Below, piece by piece: positions 28,407 to 37,450 of a stretch of DNA of 64,000 nt. The notes beneath the pieces are model-generated. The model searched no databases, had not been told where the DNA came from, and saw nothing but the letters and a program-made list of their open reading frames with translations. Both the position numbers and the translations under genes were made by a program. Positions within the stretch are counted from its first letter, which is position 1; the number at the start of each line of letters is the position of its first letter. Origin of the DNA: Shewanella sp. (lineage in GTDB: Bacteria; Pseudomonadota; Gammaproteobacteria; Enterobacterales; Shewanellaceae); NCBI RefSeq assembly GCF_013214165.1, contig NZ_JABSSM010000001.1, forward strand, positions 1 to 64,000. Direction: 5' to 3'.

Positions 28407-31405
28407 TGAATCATCCCAACACTGAAACAGACAGGGTCAGCATCACCATAGATAACCAGGCCTACCGAGTATCGCCAAATGAAAATCTGCTGCAAACCTG
28501 TCTGACACTTGGATTAGATCTGCCCTATTTCTGTTGGCATGCTGAGCTGGGCTCGGTGGGCGCCTGTAGACAATGCGCTATTACGCAATATCGAGACCAT
28601 GAGGACAAGGTCGGACGCTTGGTCATGGCGTGTATGACGCCAGTAGTGGATGGCATGATAATCTCGATGCAAGATAGCCAATCAACACAATTTAGACAAA
28701 CCAATATCGAAGCCATCATGACCCAGCACCCTCACGACTGCCCTGTGTGTGAAGAGGGGGGGAATTGTCATTTGCAGGATATGACCGTCATCAGTGGTCA
28801 TATCAACCGACGTTACACAGGCAAGAAACGCACCCATCTAAATCAATATTTAGGTCCCATGCTCAATCATGAGATGAACCGCTGTATCGGATGCTATCGC
28901 TGCGTCCGCTTCTATCGGGACTACTGTGGTGGAGACGACTTCAATGTGTTTGGCTCGAAAAGCCATCTCTATTTTGGCCGGGCAAGCGCCGGAGCCCTAG
29001 AAAATAGCTTCTCGGGTAACTTGGCCGAGGTTTGCCCGACCGGGGTGTTTACCGATAAACCCTTCTCCGAGCACTACATACGCAAATGGGACCTGCAAAC
29101 CGCCCCTACTGTGTGCCCCCACTGCAGCCTGGGCTGTAATATCACAGTGAGTGAAAGAGATCACAAGGTGCGCAGGATAACTAACCGCAGGCATGATGAG
29201 ATCAACGGCCATTTTCTGTGCAACATCGGCTTATTTGGTTATGAACATGTCAATCACAGTGAGCGACTCGATGCTCCCTTGCTGCGCAATAACGCCGACA
29301 AGCGTTGCGTTATCCTGTCCACCGCGGAGGCCAAACAGCAGCTCGCTAAGCTTCTTTCACCGGCAATTATCGATAACCAGCAAGCCGCACTTAATCAGCA
29401 AAAATTAGGCAAGTGCATTGCCATCGGCTCCGCCAGAACACAGATAGAAAATAATGCCGCGCTGATGAAACTTGTGGGTCAGGACAACTTTTATCTGGGC
29501 GTGCCGGACTTGCAAGTCCAGATGCTACACATGCTGTGCAGTGCTTATCGGAGCAATAGCGTCAGTCCATTTTCCATCAAACAGGCCCAAGCTTGCGACG
29601 CCGCCTTGATCATCAATGAAGACATTAGCCACACGGCGCCCAGACTCGCACTCGCCATCAGGCAGATGAGCCGTAATTTGGGCATAAAAAAAGCCGCAAA
29701 ATTGGGCCTAGCCGCTTGGCAAGATGGTCCTGTGAGAAATATAGCGCAAACCAGCCGTTCGCCTTTAGCGATTATCGCCAGCGAACCCGGTCAATTATCC
29801 AATCTGGCAACTGAGCAAGTGATCATTTCCCCCAGTGAGCAGGTGATCTTGCTCCAAGAGATACAGGATCTGCTCGCGCACAGACTTGACGAAGCAAATA
29901 GCCTTGAAGAAACGAAGAGCCTTGACGAAGCTAACAGCCTTGGCGAAACGAACAGCCTTGACGAAACGAACAGCCTTGACGACATAGAAACACACACAAA
30001 TACAGGGTCATATTCTGCTTCGGCGCGGCGCATAGTCGCAGCCCTGTTAGCTGCCGACACTCCCTTGGTGATCTGCGGCCTTCAGAGTCAAGATCCGGCG
30101 CTGCTCGGCGCTAGCCTTAACATTGCCAGTTTGCTCAAACAAATTAAGCCACATGCGGGTTTTTATGGGGTGACCAAGCAGGTAAACGATCTTCATTTTG
30201 GCCTGCTTATCGAGAATAAGGCGACTGAGGCGAATTATCTGGGTATCGACTCCTTCATCGCCAGAATTATGGGCCAAGAGGGCGAAAGAGACCAAGAAAA
30301 CTCGGCTCATAACGCCCCTGATACCTTGATTATTCTAGAGACAGATCTGTATCGCTATATGGAGGCCGAGCAACTAGAAGCCGCATTGGATGCGATAGAT
30401 AATATTATCGTCATAGATCACATGTTAACCCCAACCGCGAAGATGGCAGATCTAATATTGCCCAGCGGCTCCTTTGCCGAATCCCAAGGCTGTTACCTCA
30501 GCTCAGAAGGAAGACTGCAGCATGGGTTTGCCACCCTATCGGGGCTTAATCAGCGCATGATGCCCTGGGTCTGGCTGGCAGAGCTGACGGATTTACCTAA
30601 CCCAGCAGAGATCCATCGTTGGTTATCTCGGCATTTTCTTGTACTGGCCCCCATAGAGACATTCTCAGATCTCGCTCATATACATAGAGACTCCCCGTTC
30701 CGTATCGCCAGCCAACCACAACGTGCCAGTGCAAGAACGGCGATACATGCCGTTAATGATGTCAAAGAGCAGATGCCAATATCGGCTTCTGGCACGCCTT
30801 TTGTTCAATCTATGGAAGGCGTCGAGGGATTTCGTCAGAGTCAGGTACAGATGATCACTGTCTTGCCGGCTAATGCCTGGTCACCAAAATGGAACTCAGA
30901 TCAAGGCGCCCATCGTTGCGGCAATGCCTGCAATAAGAGCCACTCCCCCTGGACCTTGGGGATCACCCTTTTCTCTCAAGCCTCCCCATCGAGCCTGTCT
31001 GCATGCTCAGATGCTCATCAAACTGAGCAAGAAAATGGGCTGCAAACCAATGCGAGTCGAAAGGAAACCAATAGCTCAGCGTTAACCAGTGCCAGCATCC
31101 GCTTAATGCCTTCGGCTAACCTATATGCCGATTTTGAGCTGGCGAGCTATTCATCGTCGATACAGTCCATGAGTCCTAAGCCCTGCCTAAAAATCCACCC
31201 AAGCCTTGCCGCCTCGCTCAATCTCATCGAAGGAGAGGAAGCTCAGATCCAAGGTGAGCATAGCGCCGCCCAGCTCATGTGTAAATTCGATAAAAATATG
31301 TCTCCCGATATCGCATTAGTACCCAACCTGATATTCACCTTACTGGGGCAGCGAGCTAAGATAATCTCACTCAAGGCTAAGGAGAACAGTGATGGTCCTA
31401 CATGA
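28406..31405 (+). CDS. nuoG: NADH-quinone oxidoreductase subunit G, with a repeat-containing insert
   Basis: Iron-sulfur subunit of the peripheral arm. The N-terminal 2Fe-2S cysteines (CWHAELGSVGACRQC), the HPHDCPVCEEGGNC ligand set, CIGCYRCVRFYRDYC, and CPHCSLGCNITV for the extra N7 cluster of the E. coli type are all present. At 999 residues it is about 90 longer than E. coli NuoG (908). Extra polar sequence lies at residues about 490-535 and again near 770-890. The first includes five and a half copies of a hexapeptide, LDEANS-like. The ATG at 28406 overlaps the nuoF stop. The 3' end overlaps the nuoH start by 14 nt. Confidence 0.93.
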   Translation: MNHPNTETDRVSITIDNQAYRVSPNENLLQTCLTLGLDLPYFCWHAELGSVGACRQCAITQYRDHEDKVGRLVMACMTPVVDGMIISMQDSQSTQFRQTNIEAIMTQHPHDCPVCEEGGNCHLQDMTVISGHINRRYTGKKRTHLNQYLGPMLNHEMNRCIGCYRCVRFYRDYCGGDDFNVFGSKSHLYFGRASAGALENSFSGNLAEVCPTGVFTDKPFSEHYIRKWDLQTAPTVCPHCSLGCNITVSERDHKVRRITNRRHDEINGHFLCNIGLFGYEHVNHSERLDAPLLRNNADKRCVILSTAEAKQQLAKLLSPAIIDNQQAALNQQKLGKCIAIGSARTQIENNAALMKLVGQDNFYLGVPDLQVQMLHMLCSAYRSNSVSPFSIKQAQACDAALIINEDISHTAPRLALAIRQMSRNLGIKKAAKLGLAAWQDGPVRNIAQTSRSPLAIIASEPGQLSNLATEQVIISPSEQVILLQEIQDLLAHRLDEANSLEETKSLDEANSLGETNSLDETNSLDDIETHTNTGSYSASARRIVAALLAADTPLVICGLQSQDPALLGASLNIASLLKQIKPHAGFYGVTKQVNDLHFGLLIENKATEANYLGIDSFIARIMGQEGERDQENSAHNAPDTLIILETDLYRYMEAEQLEAALDAIDNIIVIDHMLTPTAKMADLILPSGSFAESQGCYLSSEGRLQHGFATLSGLNQRMMPWVWLAELTDLPNPAEIHRWLSRHFLVLAPIETFSDLAHIHRDSPFRIASQPQRASARTAIHAVNDVKEQMPISASGTPFVQSMEGVEGFRQSQVQMITVLPANAWSPKWNSDQGAHRCGNACNKSHSPWTLGITLFSQASPSSLSACSDAHQTEQENGLQTNASRKETNSSALTSASIRLMPSANLYADFELASYSSSIQSMSPKPCLKIHPSLAASLNLIEGEEAQIQGEHSAAQLMCKFDKNMSPDIALVPNLIFTLLGQRAKIISLKAKENSDGPT
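29885..29983 (+). repeat. 18-bp tandem repeat inside nuoG
   Basis: CTTGACGAAGCAAATAGC-like units start at 29885, 29903, 29921, 29939, 29957 and 29975 (the last is half). They are in frame and encode a hexapeptide of the form L-D/E/G-E-A/T-N/K-S. Units differ by one to four bases, so the array could change length by slippage without breaking the frame. Confidence 0.95.
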
Positions 31406-32345
31406 GGTGTTACTGGTTCCCACCAGCGTGTTATTGCTATTACTGCTAAGCGCTGCTTGGTCTACCTGGCTCGAGAGACGATTACTCGCGGTCTGGCAAG
31501 ATAGATTGGGGCCCAATCGGGTCGGCCCCTGGGGACTGCTGCAAGTGGTTGCCGACATGATAAAAATCTTCACCAAGGAGGATTGGGTCCCGCCCTTCGC
31601 CGATAAGGCCCTGTTTGTTATCGCGCCGATGATCTTGATGATAATGACCTTACTCGGTTTCGCCATCATACCTTTCTCCCCAGATATTCAGATAGCCAAT
31701 TTCGATAATGCCTTGCTGTTTATCCTGGCGCTGAGTTCACTGTCGGTTTACAGCATCATGCTCGCGGGTTTCTCCTCCAACAGTAAGTATGCCCTATTGG
31801 GCGCGATGCGAACCGCGGCTCAAATGCTTTCTTATGAGGTGTTTATGGGGCTAGCTCTGATGGGCGTTGTCATCATCACCGGCAGTTTTAGCCTCAACGA
31901 CATCGTGGCGGCTCAGGAAAATTACTGGTTTATTCTGAGTCAGCCCTTGGGTTTTGTGCTGTTTCTGATCGCGGGCGTGGCTGAGAGTCACCGTGCTCCC
32001 TTCGATCTCCCCGAGGCCGAAACTGAGATAGTGGCAGGATTTCATACCGAGTATTCCAGCATGAAATTTGGCATGTTCTTCATTGGTGAGTATCTGGGCG
32101 TCATCTTTGTCTCCGCGCTTATCACCACCCTCTATTTTGGGGGCTGGCAAGGACCTGTGCTGCCACCGATTATCTGGTTCCTGTTAAAAACAGGATTCTT
32201 CGTGGTGTTTTTTATTCTGCTGAGAGCCGCTATACCTAGGCCCAGATACGATCAACTGATGCGACTGGGCTGGGCGGTATTATTGCCGCTCACTTTACTC
32301 AACCTGCTGTTAACCGCCCTATGGCAGTTAACACTAGGTTTCTAA
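31392..32345 (+). CDS. nuoH: NADH-quinone oxidoreductase subunit H
   Basis: Membrane subunit that forms the quinone chamber with NuoB and NuoD; eight or more transmembrane helices. Conserved stretches are [38 protein letters not shown] and [26 protein letters not shown] lies 7 nt before the ATG at 31392; a GTG three bases earlier is also open. It overlaps the end of nuoG. Confidence 0.95.
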   Translation: MVLHEVLLVPTSVLLLLLLSAAWSTWLERRLLAVWQDRLGPNRVGPWGLLQVVADMIKIFTKEDWVPPFADKALFVIAPMILMIMTLLGFAIIPFSPDIQIANFDNALLFILALSSLSVYSIMLAGFSSNSKYALLGAMRTAAQMLSYEVFMGLALMGVVIITGSFSLNDIVAAQENYWFILSQPLGFVLFLIAGVAESHRAPFDLPEAETEIVAGFHTEYSSMKFGMFFIGEYLGVIFVSALITTLYFGGWQGPVLPPIIWFLLKTGFFVVFFILLRAAIPRPRYDQLMRLGWAVLLPLTLLNLLLTALWQLTLGF

Positions 32346-32359
32346 TCGGAGAGTGGATC

Positions 32360-32875
32360 ATGCTCAGCCAAATAAGAACCTTGATCACCATCTTGAAGCA
32401 TACCTTCACCCCCGCCGATACGGTGCAGTATCCGGAGCAAAAACCTTACCTCTCTCCCCGATATCGAGGCCGAATTGTGCTGACACGAGATCCCGATGGT
32501 GAGGAACGTTGCGTCGCGTGTAATCTCTGCTCAGTCGCCTGTCCCGTCGATTGTATCTCGGTAGAGAAAACCGAGAAACCCGATGGTCGCTGGGAGGCAA
32601 AGACCTTCACCATCAACTTTTCCCGTTGCATCCTGTGCGGCTTCTGCGAAGAAGCCTGTCCGACCCACGCGATTCAACTCACGCCTGATTTTGAGATGGC
32701 GGAATATGACAGGCAAAATTTGGTCTACGAGAAGCATCATCTGCTGATTTCAGGCCCGGGGAAGTATCACAAGTATAATTTCTATAAGGTCAGTGGTAAG
32801 GCCATAACGGGCAAGGCTAAAGGTGAGGCCATCGACGAGCAAGCCCCCATCAATGTCAGGAGTCTGCTGCCATGA
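32360..32875 (+). CDS. nuoI: NADH-quinone oxidoreductase subunit I
   Basis: Ferredoxin-like subunit with two 4Fe-4S clusters (N6a, N6b). Both motifs are intact: [12 protein letters not shown] and [13 protein letters not shown] start it at the ATG at 32360 after GGAGA, giving 171 residues. The frame is open 13 codons earlier into nuoH, but those residues are not family-like. It is coupled to nuoJ by ATGA. Confidence 0.95.
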   Translation: MLSQIRTLITILKHTFTPADTVQYPEQKPYLSPRYRGRIVLTRDPDGEERCVACNLCSVACPVDCISVEKTEKPDGRWEAKTFTINFSRCILCGFCEEACPTHAIQLTPDFEMAEYDRQNLVYEKHHLLISGPGKYHKYNFYKVSGKAITGKAKGEAIDEQAPINVRSLLP

Positions 32876-33516
32876 TTGACATCATATTTGTCATCACAGC
32901 CGCCGTCGCCATCATATCGGCGCTTCTCACTGTTTGCGCCCATAATGTGGTACATGCTCTGCTGTATCTGGTCACCATGATGTTGGCCATCGCACTGATT
33001 TTCTTCCTGCTGGGATCGCCTTTTGCCGCTGCACTACAGATCATTGTCTACGCAGGCGCCGTCATGGTGCTATTCGTTTTTGTCACCATGATGCTGCACC
33101 AGGGAGAACGCAGCTTAACAGCAGAGCGGCTATTGTTTAATCCTAAGGTGGCTAAAGGCCCCCTGATATTATCAACGCTCTTGGTCATAGAGCTCATCTT
33201 GATCTCCTTAGGCTCAGTTGGCCTACATCGAGAGATAATCGCTAGCGCAGTACCTGTGGATCAGACGGTGAAACAGCTAGCCATACAGCTCTTCGGCTCC
33301 TATCGGGTCCTGGTCGTGTTAGCTGCCATCATGCTGCTGGCCGCGCTTGTCACTGCCATCCATATCACCAAGCAAGGCAGCATCCCACATTCATCCACGG
33401 ATACTGAAGCTGGGCAGGCACCAAGTTTAGGTTCTAGCGAATTCACCCCAGACGTCAATGTCAACGACATCACCAAGCAAGAGACGAACAAGCAAACCCG
33501 AGGTGAATACCGATGA
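32872..33516 (+). CDS. nuoJ: NADH-quinone oxidoreductase subunit J
   Basis: Membrane-arm subunit with five transmembrane helices next to the quinone end. Conserved parts are [27 protein letters not shown] and [20 protein letters not shown]. At 214 residues it is about 30 longer than E. coli NuoJ (184). The extra residues are a polar C-terminal tail ([10 protein letters not shown] ... [13 protein letters not shown]). It overlaps nuoI and nuoK by ATGA. Confidence 0.94.
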   Translation: MIDIIFVITAAVAIISALLTVCAHNVVHALLYLVTMMLAIALIFFLLGSPFAAALQIIVYAGAVMVLFVFVTMMLHQGERSLTAERLLFNPKVAKGPLILSTLLVIELILISLGSVGLHREIIASAVPVDQTVKQLAIQLFGSYRVLVVLAAIMLLAALVTAIHITKQGSIPHSSTDTEAGQAPSLGSSEFTPDVNVNDITKQETNKQTRGEYR

Positions 33517-33815
33517 TAGCGATCACTTGGATACTGGTGTTAAGTGGGGTGCTGTTCGCTATCGGTCTGTTCGGCTTATTGAGTCGCCGAAATTTACTCT
33601 TTATGCTGATCTCACTGGAGATAATGCTCAATGGCGTAGCCCTGATATTTGTCGCCGCCTCGAGTCTGCATGGCAATGTCGATGGCCAAATCATGTATCT
33701 ATTCATCCTCACGCTGGCCGCCTGTGAAGTCGCTGTTGGTCTGGCTTTGGTTATTCATATTTATCGACAACAGCAAGATTTAGATGTCGATAAACTCACT
33801 AAGCTGAAGGGATAA
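33513..33815 (+). CDS. nuoK: NADH-quinone oxidoreductase subunit K
   Basis: A 100-residue membrane subunit with three helices and the conserved Glu in ISLEIMLNGVALIF and in AACEVAVGLAL, used in proton pumping. The length matches E. coli exactly. It overlaps nuoJ (ATGA) and ends 1 nt before nuoL, whose ribosome-binding site AAGGG lies inside its 3' end. Confidence 0.96.
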   Translation: MIAITWILVLSGVLFAIGLFGLLSRRNLLFMLISLEIMLNGVALIFVAASSLHGNVDGQIMYLFILTLAACEVAVGLALVIHIYRQQQDLDVDKLTKLKG

Positions 33816-33816
33816 T

Positions 33817-35721
33817 ATGAACAGTTTATTGATGAATGATCTATTGGTAAATAATCTATTGATGGCCATTCCTCTGCTTCCCCTGTGCAGCGCGGCAGTA
33901 TTGATTTTATTTCAGCCCAATGATCGGTGGACAAGAATACTCGGGGTTAGCTCAGTGAGCCTGGCAGCCCTGTTGGCCCTAATACTCAATGTACAAGTCT
34001 GGGATGAAGAGTTATTTATCATTCAGGCTTCCTTGGGAGAGTGGCTGAGTATCGACACCTCACAATTAGCTTCTTTGGGGGGCGCTGCACAACATACAGG
34101 TGCACTCAAGCTGAGCTTTGGCCTGTATCTGGACCCTTTATCCCTGGTGATGATCACCATCATCTGCTGCATCGGCGCCCTGATCCATGTTTATTCGGCA
34201 AGTTATATGCTCCAAGATGCCGATCAATGCCGCTTCTTCGCTTACTTAAACTTGTTTGTATCCTCCATGCTAATTCTGGTGCTGGCCGACAACCTGGTGC
34301 TCCTCTATCTGGGATGGGAAGGCGTGGGCCTGTGCAGCTATCTTTTAATTGGATTTTGGTATCAGAAAACGGACAATAACAGGGCCGCCAACAAGGCTTT
34401 CATCATCACCCGCATCGGCGACACAGCCATGTTAATCGGAATCATACTGCTGTTTTATCAGTTCGACACCCTAAATATTCAACAAATACAGCAGCAATCT
34501 CAAACATTTCTACTCGCTAATTCCCCAGAAGAAAACCCGTTAATTGTACTTTCTTGCCTACTTTTATTTGCCGGAGCCGCGGGAAAGTCGGCGCAGATGC
34601 CATTACATTCCTGGTTACCCGATGCCATGGCGGGCCCGACACCAGTCAGTGCGCTCATTCACGCGGCGACTATGGTGACCGCTGGTATATACTTGATAGC
34701 AAGAAATGATGCCCTGTACCAACTTGCCCCTCAGGTATTGCTGCTTATCGCCATAGTTGGGGTATTGACCTTACTGCTCGGCGCGACTTCGGCACTGTTG
34801 CAAACGGATCTGAAACGCATATTGGCCTACTCGACCATCAGTCAACTTGGCTATATGTTTTTAGCCTTAGGCGTCGGCGCCGCATCTACGGCAATCTTTC
34901 ATCTGATGACCCACGCATTTTTCAAGGCCCTACTGTTTCTCAGCGCCGGGGCATTGATCTATTGCATGAATCATGAGCAAGACATAATGAAGATGGGCGG
35001 CCTGAGAAAGAAGCTGCCTTTACTGGCTCTGAGCTTTGCCATAGGCTGCGCCGCTCTTGCCTCTCTGCCCATGACATCGGGATTCTTCAGCAAGGAGTTA
35101 ATTTTACAGCAGGTGGCAATGGCTGAGCAGCCACTCTTATGGTGGGGAGCCTTATTAGGCGCATTATTTACCGCGCTATACAGTGGCAAGTTATTCTTTA
35201 TTATCTTCATGGGAAAGCCTGGCCATGCGCCTAGCCATAAAACCCCGGCAGTTATGGGGGCCGTCCTTATTGTCTTGATGACACTGGCCTTACTCGGTGG
35301 CATACAGCCACAAGGGGTCGTGCACCAGTTTGGCGAGTTAACCCTTGACTCATCTTCAGGCCTGACACCTCTGGAACATAGCTTACCTATCCTAGTGCCG
35401 TTGTTCGGTGTGCTCTTAGCCTGGTTTTGTTTTGGTCAAAGCAGTAGAGATAAACCCGCCGATAAACTGGGTTTAGGCCGTTTTATACATTCAGGCTGGG
35501 GTTTCGATACCTTGTTCACTCGCGTTTTTATCACACCTTTTAAAAAACTCACTTACCTCAATCGCCACGACATTATCGATGCGAGTTTTCGAACACTCGA
35601 GACAATCAGCTATCGCCTCCACCTGATGTTCAATCGATTGCAAACGGGGCAACTAAGACGTTACAGCGCCAGTCTGATCGTATTTAGCATCTTAGCTATC
35701 GCATGGGGAGTCATAAGATGA
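33817..35721 (+). CDS. nuoL: NADH-quinone oxidoreductase subunit L
   Basis: Largest proton-pumping membrane subunit, related to Mrp antiporters, with the long lateral helix at its C-terminus. Family hallmarks are LVLLYLGWEGVGLCSYLLIGFW, KSAQMPLHSWLPDAMAGPTPVSALIHAATMVTAG and LKRILAYSTISQLGYMF. The 634 residues are usual (E. coli 613). Its TGA overlaps the ATG of the 28-codon ORF that follows. Confidence 0.96.
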   Translation: MNSLLMNDLLVNNLLMAIPLLPLCSAAVLILFQPNDRWTRILGVSSVSLAALLALILNVQVWDEELFIIQASLGEWLSIDTSQLASLGGAAQHTGALKLSFGLYLDPLSLVMITIICCIGALIHVYSASYMLQDADQCRFFAYLNLFVSSMLILVLADNLVLLYLGWEGVGLCSYLLIGFWYQKTDNNRAANKAFIITRIGDTAMLIGIILLFYQFDTLNIQQIQQQSQTFLLANSPEENPLIVLSCLLLFAGAAGKSAQMPLHSWLPDAMAGPTPVSALIHAATMVTAGIYLIARNDALYQLAPQVLLLIAIVGVLTLLLGATSALLQTDLKRILAYSTISQLGYMFLALGVGAASTAIFHLMTHAFFKALLFLSAGALIYCMNHEQDIMKMGGLRKKLPLLALSFAIGCAALASLPMTSGFFSKELILQQVAMAEQPLLWWGALLGALFTALYSGKLFFIIFMGKPGHAPSHKTPAVMGAVLIVLMTLALLGGIQPQGVVHQFGELTLDSSSGLTPLEHSLPILVPLFGVLLAWFCFGQSSRDKPADKLGLGRFIHSGWGFDTLFTRVFITPFKKLTYLNRHDIIDASFRTLETISYRLHLMFNRLQTGQLRRYSASLIVFSILAIAWGVIR

Positions 35722-35804
35722 ACTCACCTCGCCAGCCCTATAGTTTGCTGCCTTGTTTCGTTTTAACCCATGCATTAGTTAACCTATTAAGGCTGATAAG
35801 ATGA
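35718..35804 (+). CDS. Candidate 28-residue peptide bridging nuoL and nuoM
   Basis: An ATG at 35718 overlaps the nuoL stop as ATGA. The frame stays open for 28 codons and its TGA at 35802-35804 overlaps the nuoM ATG, again as ATGA. It therefore fills the nuoL-nuoM gap exactly. The peptide starts MNSPRQPYSLLPCFVLTHAL and has a hydrophobic middle with basic ends, as a small membrane peptide would. The same nine bases, ATAAGATGA, occur at both borders. No homologue is known to me. It could be a coupling ORF, a real small subunit, or chance. Confidence 0.4.
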   Translation: MNSPRQPYSLLPCFVLTHALVNLLRLIR

Positions 35805-37450
35805 CCCTGCTGTGCTTAATCTTAATTCCACTCCTAGGCGGGCTGCTGGCCTGGTACAGTCAAGGCTTTAATCCAAATTTGCCACGCAGAATATCTCTGT
35901 TCACACTGATAACCAGCTTGGTCTATATCACTGCTCTGACATTAACCCGCCCACTTGCCCGAAGCAGTCAGTGGCTTTTCGATGAGAGCCATGCCTGGAT
36001 TGACAGGTTTAATATCACGGCTCACTTTTCCATGGATGGATTAAGCCTGATCTTGATATTACTGACCCTATTGATGGGGCTAGCCGCCCTCTCTTCCGCC
36101 TGGAGTGAAATTGACAAACATCAGGGATTCTTCTACTTTAATTTTCTCTGGACCTTGGCCGGGATCATCGGCGTTTTTCTGGCGATGGATCTACTGCTCT
36201 TCTTCGTCTTCTGGGAAGTCATGTTGGTTCCCATGTATTTTCTTATTGCCATATGGGGACATGAAAATCGTCGATATGCCGCGCTGAAATTCTTCTTGTT
36301 TACTCAGGCTGGCGGATTATTGATGCTACTGAGCATCATAGCTTTAGTGGTATTTCATTATCAGCAGACAGGCCTGCTTAGCTTCAACTACCATGTGCTC
36401 ACTCTCACGCCCATCGCTTCCCCGATGGCCATCTGGATCTGTTTAGGTTTTATTATCGCTTTTCTGGTCAAGCTGCCCGCCTTTCCCTTTCACCCTTGGT
36501 TACCCGATGCCCACACCCAAGCCCCCACTGCGGCGAGTATCATATTGGCGGCAATACTCTTAAAGACAGGTGGTTACGGCATCATACGATTCGTACTCCC
36601 CCTGTTTCCCGACGCGGTGCAGTTTTGGTCGCCGCTGATGATGACCCTAGCCGTGGCAAGCATCATCTACGGCGCCTTGATGGCTTTTTCTCAACATGAC
36701 TTGAAACGCATCGTGGCCTACTCGAGTGTGAGCCATATGGGCTTCGTACTCTTAGGTTGCTTTAGCCTCAACATGATCGCCCTTCAGGGCGCCGTGATGC
36801 AGATGCTCGCCCATGGCCTGAGCAGCGCGGCCCTGTTTATGCTCGTCGGCCTGATACAACAAAGATTTCATAGCCGAGATCTGCATCAATTTTCCGGCTT
36901 ATGGCGCTATTTACCTCAACTGAGCGCCATGGGGCTCTTCTTCGCCATTGCCACCCTAGGCATGCCGGGGCTGGGCAATTTTATCGGAGAATTTCTCGTA
37001 CTGGTCGGCGCCTTAGAACAGCACACGAGTTTTGCCGTTCTGGCCTCCTTGGGTTTGATACTTGGTGCGGTGTATTCCCTGCGCATGATTCAAAAAAGTT
37101 TCTTCGGACCTTTTAGCTCCGCAGACTCGAGGCCACAGGATTCAACCACAGAGACGATGATCCACAGCAGGGTCACTGAAAAACTCCACAACACAGACAC
37201 AGAAATACAAGCGAATTTAGCCTCCATTGCCACAGGAGATCAAGCAAGCGCCAAAGAGGCTGAACAAGTAAAACCACCGACCCTCCCCAGCCCATATCCT
37301 GATCTTAGCCTGAAGGAGAAGTTGACTCTTATGTCGATAGCAGCAGGCTTGCTACTTTTGGGAATACACCCACAACCACTATTGGACATGCTAGCGCAGC
37401 CATTAGCCCAAGTCCTCGCGCTATACACCATAACAGGAAGTGCATCATGA
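35801..37450 (+). CDS. nuoM: NADH-quinone oxidoreductase subunit M, with a loop insert
   Basis: Proton-pumping membrane subunit. Conserved parts are FFVFWEVMLVPMYFLIAIWG, KLPAFPFHPWLPDAHTQAPTAASIILAAILLKTGGYG and LKRIVAYSSVSHMGFVLLG. At 549 residues it is about 40 longer than E. coli NuoM (509). A polar segment of about 65 residues (about 438-504) separates the last helices, with stretches such as EIQANLASIATGDQASAKEA. Overlap with nuoN is ATGA. Confidence 0.94.
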   Translation: MTLLCLILIPLLGGLLAWYSQGFNPNLPRRISLFTLITSLVYITALTLTRPLARSSQWLFDESHAWIDRFNITAHFSMDGLSLILILLTLLMGLAALSSAWSEIDKHQGFFYFNFLWTLAGIIGVFLAMDLLLFFVFWEVMLVPMYFLIAIWGHENRRYAALKFFLFTQAGGLLMLLSIIALVVFHYQQTGLLSFNYHVLTLTPIASPMAIWICLGFIIAFLVKLPAFPFHPWLPDAHTQAPTAASIILAAILLKTGGYGIIRFVLPLFPDAVQFWSPLMMTLAVASIIYGALMAFSQHDLKRIVAYSSVSHMGFVLLGCFSLNMIALQGAVMQMLAHGLSSAALFMLVGLIQQRFHSRDLHQFSGLWRYLPQLSAMGLFFAIATLGMPGLGNFIGEFLVLVGALEQHTSFAVLASLGLILGAVYSLRMIQKSFFGPFSSADSRPQDSTTETMIHSRVTEKLHNTDTEIQANLASIATGDQASAKEAEQVKPPTLPSPYPDLSLKEKLTLMSIAAGLLLLGIHPQPLLDMLAQPLAQVLALYTITGSAS

